Made by a program: the position numbers and the translations under genes. A model generated the notes under the pieces. The model searched no databases. It was not told the DNA's origin and saw nothing but the letters and a program-made list of their open reading frames with translations. Shown here one piece after another: positions 52,195 to 61,736 of a DNA stretch of 64,000 nt (position 1 is the stretch's first letter; every line of letters starts with the position of its first letter). Origin of the DNA: Cyclobacterium sp. SYSU L10401 (GTDB taxonomy: Bacteria > Bacteroidota > Bacteroidia > Cytophagales > Cyclobacteriaceae); NCBI RefSeq assembly GCF_010993705.1, contig NZ_WOFO01000007.1, forward strand, positions 186,001-250,000. The letters are read 5' to 3'.

Positions 52195-52795
52195 GCCCAA
52201 ACCGCTTACGGTTGGTATCAGTGGAGGTATAGGAGCTGGAAAAACATGGGTTGCCAGGATTTTTGCTTTATTGGACATCCCCATCTACAATGCAGATGAA
52301 AGAGCCAGGTGGCTTATGGCCCATCAAAAAGATCTGAAGTCAAAGATTCGCTCTGCCTTTGGGGCGCCATCCTATTTTCCGGATGGAAGCTTGAACAGAA
52401 AGTACCTGGCGGAGAAAGTCTTTGCAGACCCAGTCCTCACCAACAAAATAAATACCCTGGTCCACCCTGCTGTACGGGAGGATTTCAAGGAATGGGTAGG
52501 CAGGCAAGAAACAAACTATGTGTTAAAGGAAGCAGCCTTATTGTTCGAAACAGGATCTTTTCAGGAATTGAATTTCACCATCCATGTCACTGCTGCAGAA
52601 TCACTCCGAATCGGGCGCATCCAAAAAAGAGATCCCCAAAGGTCCCGGCAACAGATCGATCAAATCATGTCAAAGCAATGGAAAGATGACAAAAAAAATG
52701 AATTGGCTGATTTCATTTTATTCAATGATGAAACGAGGCTGGTGATACCACAGGTGCTTCAAATCCATCAAAGTTTGGCCTCAAGCAATCGATAA
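52187..52795 (+). CDS. coaE: Dephospho-CoA kinase
   Basis: The 202-residue P-loop kinase has Walker A GISGGIGAGKTWVARIF (about 10-26), the DEXH-like NADERARWLM region and LNRKYLAEKVFADP, then the lid VHPAVREDFKEWV with ALLFETGSFQEL. It catalyses the last step of coenzyme A synthesis. The start overlaps the YbbR-type gene by 8 nt, giving translational coupling. Length and motifs are normal for the family. Confidence 0.93.
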   Translation: MNKPKPLTVGISGGIGAGKTWVARIFALLDIPIYNADERARWLMAHQKDLKSKIRSAFGAPSYFPDGSLNRKYLAEKVFADPVLTNKINTLVHPAVREDFKEWVGRQETNYVLKEAALLFETGSFQELNFTIHVTAAESLRIGRIQKRDPQRSRQQIDQIMSKQWKDDKKNELADFILFNDETRLVIPQVLQIHQSLASSNR

Positions 52796-52808
52796 TACCC
52801 TTCACCCA

Positions 52809-53105
52809 TCAGATTTCTGCAAGGCTGATTTGGTCCAGATAAAATTTCATCCTCGAATGGTTTTGGTTTAGAAAGTCGATTTTATCAATCCTGTCATATT
52901 TATGGTTGTAAAAAACCTCCACATACTCTTTCCCCAATAAATAAAGATTTACTTTATAGGCATAGTAACGAATGGCAACCACAAAAGTCCCTTCTGTATA
53001 CAATTTTTGTACTTTCTTATGAAGTGTAAGCTTTCTAAAATCCTCTTTACTCATACCACATTTATTGATATCTCTCATCAAACGGTTTTTTTTTGCTTGA
53101 TGCAT
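52809..53105 (-). CDS. Uncharacterised small basic protein
   Basis: A 98-residue protein, basic and aromatic (KEDFRKLTLHKKVQKLYTEG, VAIRYYAYKVNLYLLGKEYV), with no signal peptide, membrane segment or known motif. It opens MHQAKKNRL, with a second possible start MRDINKCG at residue 10. It converges on coaE with a 13-nt gap. The composition looks coding and not like a shadow frame. Function unknown. Confidence 0.55.
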   Translation of the reverse strand: MHQAKKNRLMRDINKCGMSKEDFRKLTLHKKVQKLYTEGTFVVAIRYYAYKVNLYLLGKEYVEVFYNHKYDRIDKIDFLNQNHSRMKFYLDQISLAEI

Positions 53106-53271
53106 CTTTCTAATTTAGGTTTTACGGCTTAGCGAGGATAAAAGTAAATAAATATTGTAAAAATTACACCCGGAATCAGAAGTAATTTAATGATCCCTTC
53201 TACCTTTTGCAAGATTGGGTTTTGCATGTTAGTTTTAGGCTTTTTATGGATGGTCAAATTTCAGTTCCTTT

Positions 53272-53757
53272 ATGAATAATAACCACACAATGAAAATCGG
53301 GTTCTGGATCGTGTTGTTCGGTTTATGCATGTTACTTTTCAGTGCTTGTTCCGCTTCCCGTAAGATTCGGCAGCAAAACATACAGCAGGTGATTGATACC
53401 GCAAAATCATTTCAGGGAACACCCTACCGCTATGGTGGCAGTACCAGAGCAGGCATGGATTGTTCTGCCCTGGTATATTTGTCGTTCCGAAGCGTAGGAA
53501 TCACCTTGCCCAGGGTTTCCGTGGATCAAAGCAGGGTAGGAAAGCGGGTTTCAAAAAGAAAACTAAAAAAAGGAGATGTGGTATTTTTCGCCACCGGCAG
53601 AAGAAGGCGAAGGGTAACCCATGCCGGGATCGTTACAGAAAAAAAGCGTGGTAGTACGTATTTTATTCATGCCTCCACTTCTTTGGGCGTGACAGAAGAC
53701 CATATTCAATCGAAATATTGGTCCAGAAAGTGGGTCCGTGCCAGGAGAATCTTTTAA
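53272..53757 (+). CDS. NlpC/P60-family cell-wall hydrolase lipoprotein
   Basis: The 161-residue protein has a lipoprotein signal (MKIGFWIVLFGLCMLLFSAC, read from Met 7) and the NlpC/P60 catalytic residues: Cys in MDCSALVYLSFRSVGI, His in THAGIVTEKK and a third polar residue His in FIHASTSLG. The core PYRYGGSTRAGMDCS is typical. It should cleave peptide bonds in peptidoglycan stem peptides from the outer membrane. It is transcribed on its own between coaE and atpD. Confidence 0.9.
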   Translation: MNNNHTMKIGFWIVLFGLCMLLFSACSASRKIRQQNIQQVIDTAKSFQGTPYRYGGSTRAGMDCSALVYLSFRSVGITLPRVSVDQSRVGKRVSKRKLKKGDVVFFATGRRRRRVTHAGIVTEKKRGSTYFIHASTSLGVTEDHIQSKYWSRKWVRARRIF

Positions 53758-53856
53758 CCCGCATCAATTAAAATCTCAGGTTAGCGTTAATTTTTCTCAT
53801 TAAAAAGGTAGTAATATAAAAAATTCAGACAAAGTGTATTAATTTTTAAAACATCC

Positions 53857-53886
53857 TTTGGTATTCAGCAATATTAACTAATTTTG
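53857..53886 (+). promoter_or_regulatory. Bacteroidota-type promoter of atpDC
   Basis: TTTG (53857-53860), an 18-nt spacer and TAATTTTG (53879-53886) match the consensus exactly, 46 nt before the atpD start. Confidence 0.8.
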
Positions 53887-53922
53887 CACTCGAATTAAAA
53901 GTATTGTTCCTATTCATCTTAA

Positions 53923-55434
<1,512 letters not shown>

Positions 55435-55485
55435 ACAAAGGGTTGTTTTGAAGGGCAAGCTTCTTGTTCACCATAAAGAGAAATC

Positions 55486-55731
55486 ATGCATTTAGAAATC
55501 ATTACCCCGGATAAAAAAGTATTTGAAGGAGAAGTATCAGAGGCCACTTTTCCCGGCGCAAACGGCTCCTTTCAGGTCTTGAAAAACCATGCTGCCATCA
55601 TATCTGCATTGGATAAGGGGGCTGTTTCCTATACCACGACAAATGGACGAAAATCTCTGGTCGTGGAAGGAGGAGTGGTGGAAGTAAACGATAATAAAAT
55701 TATTGTACTGGCCGAAAAAGTAATTGCCTGA
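55486..55731 (+). CDS. atpC: ATP synthase F1 subunit epsilon (short form)
   Basis: The 81-residue protein has MHLEIITPDKKVFEGEVSEA, then PGANGSFQVLKNHAAIISAL and VVEGGVVEVNDNKIIVLAEK: the N-terminal beta-sandwich only. The C-terminal helical hairpin that inhibits F1 in many bacteria is absent, as is usual for Bacteroidota. It ends at a bidirectional terminator shared with murQ. Confidence 0.9.
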   Translation: MHLEIITPDKKVFEGEVSEATFPGANGSFQVLKNHAAIISALDKGAVSYTTTNGRKSLVVEGGVVEVNDNKIIVLAEKVIA

Positions 55732-55748
55732 TCGGTAAAAAATACTAT

Positions 55749-55785
55749 AAAAAAGGGTTTCGGAGCTATTCCGTAACCCTTTTTT
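55749..55785. terminator. Bidirectional rho-independent terminator
   Basis: AAAAAAGGGTT-TCGGA-GCTA-TCCGT-AACCCTTTTTT forms a stem of GGGTT/AACCC with CGGA/TCCG, flanked by A6 and T5 runs, so it can end both atpDC (plus) and the murQ operon (minus). Confidence 0.85.
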
Positions 55786-55794
55786 GTTTTCCCT

Positions 55795-56604
55795 CTATTT
55801 CCCTAAAAAATCCAGGGCTTTTTTCACCGAGCCCTTCTCTGTAAGAAGGGCTTTGGCTTGCTCATAATCAACGATTCCAGCCCTTTTCATCAACATTTTC
55901 ACACCTCGATCAATGATTTTATCGTTGATAAGCAGCACATTAACCATCTTGTTATCCTCTACCCTTCCCAACCTGATCATGGCAGTGGTGGAAATCATAT
56001 CAAAAATCATTTTCTGGGCAGTCCCGGCCTTCATACGGGTACTTCCGGTCACAAACTCCGGTCCGGTGATCACCTCTACAGCAAAATCTGCCTCAGAGGC
56101 AATGGGGGATTCCGGATTGCTGACAATACATCCTGTCGGAATGCCATTTTCCCTGCAAGCCTTAAGCGAGGCCCACACAAAAGGAGTAGTGCCACTGGCA
56201 GAAATTCCCAATACAAAATCTCCGGCTGATATGTCCTGGCGCTGCAAGGCCAGCCATCCTGCCTCCCTGTCATCCTCTTCTTCCTCCCTGGCCTCAATCA
56301 GGTGTTCCACTCCCCCGGCAAGTATAACATTTACCATTCCCCTGGGTATCCCATAGGTGGTTGGCAACTCTATGGCATCCAAAACCGAAAGCCGGCCTCC
56401 GCTTCCAGCTCCCAAATAAAACAACCTCCCACCGGCTTCCAGCTGCTCTACGATCTTTCCTATCAGCAAATTGATTTCTGGCAGGGCTTTTTCTATGGAC
56501 AGGGCTACTTTTTTATCCTCATTATTGATGTGAGCTGTCAGTTCTTCTACAGACATTTTTTCCAAATGCCTGTAGAATGAGTCTTTTTCTGTGATCTTTG
56601 TCAT
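55795..56604 (-). CDS. murQ: N-acetylmuramic acid 6-phosphate etherase
   Basis: The 269-residue protein has a SIS domain: LFYLGAGSGGRLSVLDAIEL, then FVLGISASGTTPFVWASL and TGPEFVTGSTRMKAGTAQKM, the MurQ signature with the catalytic Glu near ELPTTYG. It splits MurNAc-6-phosphate into GlcNAc-6-phosphate and lactate during murein recycling. It is the last gene of the minus-strand locus, 47 nt after the damaged aldolase gene. The usual partners (MurP or AnmK, NagA) are not in this window. Confidence 0.93.
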   Translation of the reverse strand: MTKITEKDSFYRHLEKMSVEELTAHINNEDKKVALSIEKALPEINLLIGKIVEQLEAGGRLFYLGAGSGGRLSVLDAIELPTTYGIPRGMVNVILAGGVEHLIEAREEEEDDREAGWLALQRQDISAGDFVLGISASGTTPFVWASLKACRENGIPTGCIVSNPESPIASEADFAVEVITGPEFVTGSTRMKAGTAQKMIFDMISTTAMIRLGRVEDNKMVNVLLINDKIIDRGVKMLMKRAGIVDYEQAKALLTEKGSVKKALDFLGK

Positions 56605-56651
56605 GGATAATTCATTTTGAGAAGATGTTTTTTATTTCAAAGGTTGCTGCA

Positions 56652-56948
56652 TTAAATCGTAGGTCCGGAAGAGGTATTGGCGCTGTCCTGGGCAATTCCT
56701 GCCGAAGCTTTTATGACTTTCAGGTCCTGTCTCAATTTTTGAGAAAAAATAGCGACATCGGAACTATGGATGATGATGTTGACCACTTCATTTCTGGAAA
56801 TGGGAATGTGTTCTGGATCAATAAAGACAAAGTCAAAGCCGGCACTTTCCATGGCACCGGGCCACAATGGATTGTGGGAGGTGATGCAGGTACCAAATAC
56901 CAATTTATCCGTTTTGATTTTGTTCAAAAAACCCATATTTCTATTCAT
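56652..56948 (-). pseudogene. HpcH/HpaI aldolase with large in-frame internal deletion
   Basis: The 98-residue frame begins like a full HpcH/HpaI aldolase (KIKTDKLVFGTCITSHNPLW, GAMESAGFDFVFIDPEH, where the Glu-His are near the metal site) and then jumps to a C-terminal segment NIIIHSSDVAIFSQKLRQDL. Normal members are about 250-260 residues, so about 150 residues of the barrel, with the catalytic Arg and metal ligands, are missing. The frame is preserved across the junction near residues 53-56 (RNEV then VNII). The start overlaps the upstream gene by 8 nt, so it sits in an operon. It should be inactive. Confidence 0.7.
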
Positions 56949-59190
56949 TTACCGGGGGGCTGATTACGTTGAGGTACCTTCCCATCCAATAGGGCAACAA
57001 CCAAATATCTCCCGCACTGTTTTCCTGGGTGCCAGCCCTTCCACCATCCAGTCCAAACCGATTGGCATTGTGCTTTCGGATTTGCAATTCATCAGGAGGA
57101 AGAACCTCTCGGGTGCTTTGTCTCCGGAAATTTTCCTCCAACAACTCAATATCCTTCCGGTGACTGTTTTTTACCGTCCAGTTGATCATATCCAGGGGGT
57201 ATTCCTGTAAGTACCAGACAGCCTCCTTTGAATCAAAATTCTCAGGTGAAACCATGGCCGTAAAAATGTTCCAAAGCCCCTCCTTTTCGGGTCTCTCCGC
57301 TTCCCAGTGGTCGATAATGGACGCTTTGTATTTTTCTTTCAGCTCCTCAGTAAAGGCATATCGGTACAGGCCCCAATAGCCCAAAAAGTACATTTCATCA
57401 TCAGAATGGTTCCAGGATTCAGAAAGCATGGCCGCCCAGTCATCACTTCCCTCTTTCGCTTTGCCAATACCTTCCATGGGACGCATCATGTTTTCCAGGT
57501 ATCCATGATTCTCCATCAAATCATACGCTTCCTGCTTATAGATTTCCTTTCCGGTAAAGTGATAAGCTGTCTGCAACATGGCCACAATATTAGAGGAATT
57601 TAATTTCCGGTCACCTACCATGGTGGGAAAACCATTCACGTACTCCGGATTCCACTTTCCCCAGGTAGTGGGTTTCCCATCATAATCAATAAGGTACCAG
57701 TCGTTATCTACAATGTGCTGCATGAGTTCGTCCAATAGCCGGATGGCCTTGGCCCGAATGCTTTCTTCATTCACCAACTCTGCTATCACTCCAAATACAA
57801 ATACATGACCAATGGCTTCATCACTGCTGGTGGTAGCCTTCCAATCCCACTCAGGATCTGAAGCATGCTGCCATCGCTCCGGATCGGAGAGCCTTTCTAT
57901 GTACCCACTTCTCTCAAATGACCTGGAGGGGAATCCCTCTATGGGATTAATGGTATACAGCCGCTCCATGGCATCCAGAGATTCTCTTACATTTTGCAGG
58001 GCATCTGCTGAGCCCGTCACTGCATATCGAAAGGCTTCCCCACCCAGATACATAGAAGTCCATAGGCCATCATTATCGGAATCACCAAGCCTGCCAGAAT
58101 TTACATTCCCCTTTTCCATTCCAACCAGGCTGGCATTAAAGCCATGCCGAATATGCCTTTCCCTTACCTGCCGATCATAAAAATCGGCTTTTTCTGCCAG
58201 GGTATAGGTAGCAAACACCAGTTTACCCAGTCCCTGGTCTGTCATCAAAAGCACTTCATCCTCATTCTTAGGGCTGATGTGAACAACTTTTTCACCAGGT
58301 AGCCACCTTTCCCCGAAATAGTAATTGAACTTCCCATCTTCCCTGAGCATGAAGGCACCCATTTCAGACCCAAACCAAAGCAAACCGTTGATTTCTGTTA
58401 TCGCCGTTAATTCCGGCCATGGCAGGGCATTGTTCTTTTCTTCCAGCACCCGATTTTCAGAAAGGTCCCATTCGAAGAAACCATCCTGTGTACCAACGGC
58501 CAATCTATCCTTTCCGCTTCGTAGTTCGAAACAAGTAAAATTACTTCCTGAAGTAAGGGTATCTATGCTTTGGTTGTCCAAAGAAAAGGTCCGAATAGCG
58601 TCTGCCGAAAGCAAGTAGAAAACTTTTCTCCCGCTATCGTATTTAATATCCAGAATTTCTGATCCATTTGTGCTGCCTTTCCAGATTATGCCTTCCTTTC
58701 CAAGCCAATGGAGCTGCTCTCCATCTGAAACCAAAAAATGGAACCCTTCTGCTTGTGCAAACAACCTGGCACCCGGAAGTTGATGAAGCAAATACAGGCT
58801 ACCTGCCCAGGCGTTGCTAAATACAGCCCTGTCATCCAGATAGACAAACTGCTCCTCCACCAACAACATGTCCTTGATAGCCTTATCCTTCATGGGCAGG
58901 TAAGTTCTGTCCGGAATCAATGTTCCGGGATAAAGAAAGGCACCTGCATGGGTTCTCATTAATCCATTAGCTGACAATACTTGTACCGTGCCATTTCTGT
59001 CAGAATAGGTTTTTTTAAAATCCTGGTCCTTTTCTTCAGCAAAGTATTTTACTCCATACTCCTGAACAAATGGGTGATCTAAATGGATATTCTGGCTATA
59101 TGCCGGTAGGTTTTGGGCCTGCAGTTTGAATGTACCCAAAAATATCCCCAGTAGCAACAGGGATTTGAATTGTAAGCGCTTCATAAGCAT
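56941..59190 (-). CDS. Secreted propeller plus alpha-barrel (toroid) protein
   Basis: The 749-residue protein has a signal peptide (MKRLQFKSLLLLGIFLGTFKLQAQ, read from the second Met). Residues about 60-340 contain short propeller-like repeats (FFEWDLSENRV, LLWFGSEMGAFMLREDG, VLLMTDQGLGKLVF) like those of two-component sensor propellers. Residues about 360-735 are helical with paired motifs (GLWTSMYLGGEAFRYAVTGS, GFPSRSFERSGYI, FPTMVGDRKLNSSNIVAMLQ, AAMLSESWNHSDDEMYFLG) suggesting an alpha/alpha barrel like those of glycosidases and epimerases. I cannot assign a family or activity. It is upstream of the damaged aldolase, with an 8-nt overlap. Confidence 0.65.
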   Translation of the reverse strand: MLMKRLQFKSLLLLGIFLGTFKLQAQNLPAYSQNIHLDHPFVQEYGVKYFAEEKDQDFKKTYSDRNGTVQVLSANGLMRTHAGAFLYPGTLIPDRTYLPMKDKAIKDMLLVEEQFVYLDDRAVFSNAWAGSLYLLHQLPGARLFAQAEGFHFLVSDGEQLHWLGKEGIIWKGSTNGSEILDIKYDSGRKVFYLLSADAIRTFSLDNQSIDTLTSGSNFTCFELRSGKDRLAVGTQDGFFEWDLSENRVLEEKNNALPWPELTAITEINGLLWFGSEMGAFMLREDGKFNYYFGERWLPGEKVVHISPKNEDEVLLMTDQGLGKLVFATYTLAEKADFYDRQVRERHIRHGFNASLVGMEKGNVNSGRLGDSDNDGLWTSMYLGGEAFRYAVTGSADALQNVRESLDAMERLYTINPIEGFPSRSFERSGYIERLSDPERWQHASDPEWDWKATTSSDEAIGHVFVFGVIAELVNEESIRAKAIRLLDELMQHIVDNDWYLIDYDGKPTTWGKWNPEYVNGFPTMVGDRKLNSSNIVAMLQTAYHFTGKEIYKQEAYDLMENHGYLENMMRPMEGIGKAKEGSDDWAAMLSESWNHSDDEMYFLGYWGLYRYAFTEELKEKYKASIIDHWEAERPEKEGLWNIFTAMVSPENFDSKEAVWYLQEYPLDMINWTVKNSHRKDIELLEENFRRQSTREVLPPDELQIRKHNANRFGLDGGRAGTQENSAGDIWLLPYWMGRYLNVISPPVNE

Positions 59191-59340
59191 AATTTAATTG
59201 GTGATAGTATTTTTGAAATGCTTCATCAAAATCAGCAAATCTCTTTTTGAAATAGATGGTGTATAATAGTCAGATTGAAATGAGGGGTTTTGCCAAATAT
59301 ATCGGCATCAGGTTTCAGAATTCGTTTCTTTGACTCCTTT

Positions 59341-59385
59341 AAAAATAAATTTGTCCGCCCTGCCCAAAAGACAGGAGCGGACAAA
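59341..59385 (-). terminator. Rho-independent terminator of the sialidase-like operon
   Basis: TTTGTCCGC (59350-59358) pairs with GCGGACAAA (59377-59385), with further CTG/CAG pairing inside. On the minus strand it is followed by a T-rich tract (TTTATTTTT). It ends transcription after the gene at 59486-60673. Confidence 0.65.
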
Positions 59386-59485
59386 ACTTACCTAACCTAA
59401 CTACTAAAGTCAAATCAATTTTACCCTTTTTGGGCAATCAATCTACTTACTTATATTACAGCACAATTCGATAGAAGGACTATTC

Positions 59486-60673
59486 CTAAAAGAAATTATT
59501 TGGGTCAATTTTTACATATTTAATGGCTTTGTCTCCACCTTCCAGGTGGTAGGAATAAGTAACATGGATTTTTCCGTCTACACTTTGTATCAATGAGGGA
59601 TAAGAAAATCCCCCAAAACCCTTCTTTTCATCTTCCAGATAGATTTTTCCCCTCCAGGTCCTTCCTTCATCATCAGAAATATACATGGACAACTTGTACC
59701 GGCCATCATCCACATCATTTCCCACAAACACCCAGAGACCATTATCCAAAACCAATAATTCCACGCTCGCTGTATTGGGTATGGTCGATTTTTCAGCAGC
59801 AGACCAGGTTACTCCCTCATCAGTTGAAAAGCTCCTTTGCAGTCTGTTTGGTGCATCCCCACTGTCCCGCATAAGCGCCATGATTTCTCCATCTTTTCTT
59901 TGGGCAAGTGCAGGTTGTATAGGTCCTCTACCTACAATAGGCAGGCTTGACGTCCAGGTTTCCCCATCATCATCTGATATGGCCACCATGGAAAAGTTAA
60001 AACCATCAGAATACAGGGGCAACAGCAATCTTCCGGACTGTAAAACCAGTGGTTTGATTCGTGTCATCCATCCTATACTGGTTTTCTTGCTATCCTTACT
60101 GGCTTCCAGAATCATTTCATCGTAAGTGGGTGCATATTCTGACCAGCCTGAGGTGTTTTCGGGCAATTCCCGGAATTTCCGAACAACTTCCTCATGAAAG
60201 GCTTCTCCCGGTTTCAGGAGGATATTGTCCTGCCAGCCCCAAATGGGTGCTCCTGCGTTATCATAGGTGGTGCTGGTCCTTAATCTGAGAATGGAATGCT
60301 CCCAACGATTGGCCTGTACAGCGATCCAAACCAAAAAAAGCTTCCCTTCCTGATTGATAAACAATACCGGATTACAATCAGGCAAACCAGGGGTATCAGC
60401 CAACAAAAATGGAGCCCCCCATTCCGAAGCTCTCCTCCTCATTCTTGCGCCCATGATCCTGACGTCATCTGCGGTGCGTTCTCCTGAACCTTCAAACCAG
60501 GCCGCCAGCAAACCCCCATTGGGAAGGGCCACAATACTACTTCCGTGGACGTGGTTCTTTTGAAGCGGAAAAATCAGGCTCTCGGACTCTACCACCTCTT
60601 CCCGGGGAATATATTGCCCAAATGCGGCTGCTGCTGCCAGTATGAAAAACAGGCTGATAAATGATTTCTTCAT
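59486..60673 (-). CDS. Sialidase-like (BNR/Asp-box) secreted protein
   Basis: The 395-residue protein has signal peptide MKKSFISLFFILAAAAAFGQ and a six-bladed propeller with Asp-box motifs such as SDDDGETWTSS, STDEGVTWSAA and SDDEGRTWRGK. The start of the mature region (HGSSIVALPNGGLLAAWFEG) and MTRIKPLVLQSGRLLLPLYS follow the family often annotated exo-alpha-sialidase. A classical FRIP arginine motif is not obvious, so the true substrate may not be sialic acid; related propellers include polysaccharide lyases and other glycosidases. Its start overlaps the stop of the deacetylase gene by 4 nt. Confidence 0.75.
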   Translation of the reverse strand: MKKSFISLFFILAAAAAFGQYIPREEVVESESLIFPLQKNHVHGSSIVALPNGGLLAAWFEGSGERTADDVRIMGARMRRRASEWGAPFLLADTPGLPDCNPVLFINQEGKLFLVWIAVQANRWEHSILRLRTSTTYDNAGAPIWGWQDNILLKPGEAFHEEVVRKFRELPENTSGWSEYAPTYDEMILEASKDSKKTSIGWMTRIKPLVLQSGRLLLPLYSDGFNFSMVAISDDDGETWTSSLPIVGRGPIQPALAQRKDGEIMALMRDSGDAPNRLQRSFSTDEGVTWSAAEKSTIPNTASVELLVLDNGLWVFVGNDVDDGRYKLSMYISDDEGRTWRGKIYLEDEKKGFGGFSYPSLIQSVDGKIHVTYSYHLEGGDKAIKYVKIDPNNFF

Positions 60674-61725
60674 TTTACTTTCTTTCTTCTCTCCATGACT
60701 TCCTGCCAGGTGGTTAATAAGATTCCCTCCTCGGCAATAAACTTTTGTAACTCCGGATGTGTCATTGCCAGCATATCTGCATACCTGGATCCTCCGGAGG
60801 AACTTATGCGATCAAAGGTTTTCCGGTCACCATTGCTGTGAACAATCACCATGGCCAGGCCCGGCTCCATTTCTTTAAGGACCGATTTAAATTGTGCTAC
60901 TTTATAATCTCCCCATGCTTCATCATCAGGATTTCCCTCGGGCTTCCAGTTTCCACTTACGCTATGAAGGTCATCCAACACCGGTAGTCCGGAGGCCCAA
61001 ATCTGCTGACCAATTTCAGGAGCCTTTCCCAGCATCTCATTCTCTGGCAGTACCATTCCCTCCTTATATTTCCCCTCTTTTTTCAATTGTTTGATCATAT
61101 TTTCCTTCATCGAAATTTCCAGTAGCTTGTTGTTGCCTCCCGGAAACATGACAGGTATACCATAATCTACGCCGACTTTAATGTACCGCTCCAGAAACGG
61201 TGGATGATAAAACAGGGTCCCCATATGGCTATCCAAATGGGTAGGATTCAATCCCATATCAAGTGCCCGGTTTATTTGTGCCCGGATTTCCAATTCCACC
61301 TCATCGGGGGTGGCATGTTGTACAACTTCCCTTACAGATGGCCATAAGGCCCCCTCTGCATCCACCAGACCAGGTACGGCTTCCTTTCCCGAAACCGGAT
61401 GCCAGCGGTAGTCCTTCCACTCTGAAGTCAGGGTGAGGTGAATACCTGCATCCATAGGCTCTTCCAGCGCATGCCTCACAAAACTGGCAGCCCATGGACA
61501 AGGCATCATGATACTGCAGGAGGTTGCAACCCCATTTTCTATGGATCGGATGGTTCCTTCATTTGACTCGTATGACATCCCCGCATCATCTACATGAAAG
61601 ATCACAACTTTAACCCCAGGGGGAAAGCCAAGTTTTTCGGCATAGGTACTAGCCTCCTGAGCAAAGGTTGCTTGCGCCATAAAAAGGGTGATACAACCAA
61701 TCAGTAAATTAATTTTTAAATCCAT
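60670..61725 (-). CDS. ChbG/YdjC-type carbohydrate deacetylase, secreted
   Basis: The 351-residue protein has a signal peptide (LLIGCITLFMAQATFAQ; a lipobox is also possible at LIGC) and the ChbG/HpnK deacetylase motifs: VIFHVDDAGMSYESN with the metal-binding DD, MDAGIHLTLTSEW with His, and PTHLDSHMGTLFYHP with the HxxSH site. Family members remove N-acetyl groups from chito-oligosaccharides or similar sugars. It lies between two sialidase-like genes and overlaps the downstream one by 4 nt; the upstream one is 111 nt away. Sugar deacetylation before or after glycan cleavage is the likely task. Confidence 0.8.
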   Translation of the reverse strand: MDLKINLLIGCITLFMAQATFAQEASTYAEKLGFPPGVKVVIFHVDDAGMSYESNEGTIRSIENGVATSCSIMMPCPWAASFVRHALEEPMDAGIHLTLTSEWKDYRWHPVSGKEAVPGLVDAEGALWPSVREVVQHATPDEVELEIRAQINRALDMGLNPTHLDSHMGTLFYHPPFLERYIKVGVDYGIPVMFPGGNNKLLEISMKENMIKQLKKEGKYKEGMVLPENEMLGKAPEIGQQIWASGLPVLDDLHSVSGNWKPEGNPDDEAWGDYKVAQFKSVLKEMEPGLAMVIVHSNGDRKTFDRISSSGGSRYADMLAMTHPELQKFIAEEGILLTTWQEVMERRKKVK

Positions 61726-61736
61726 TTCCCTATTAA

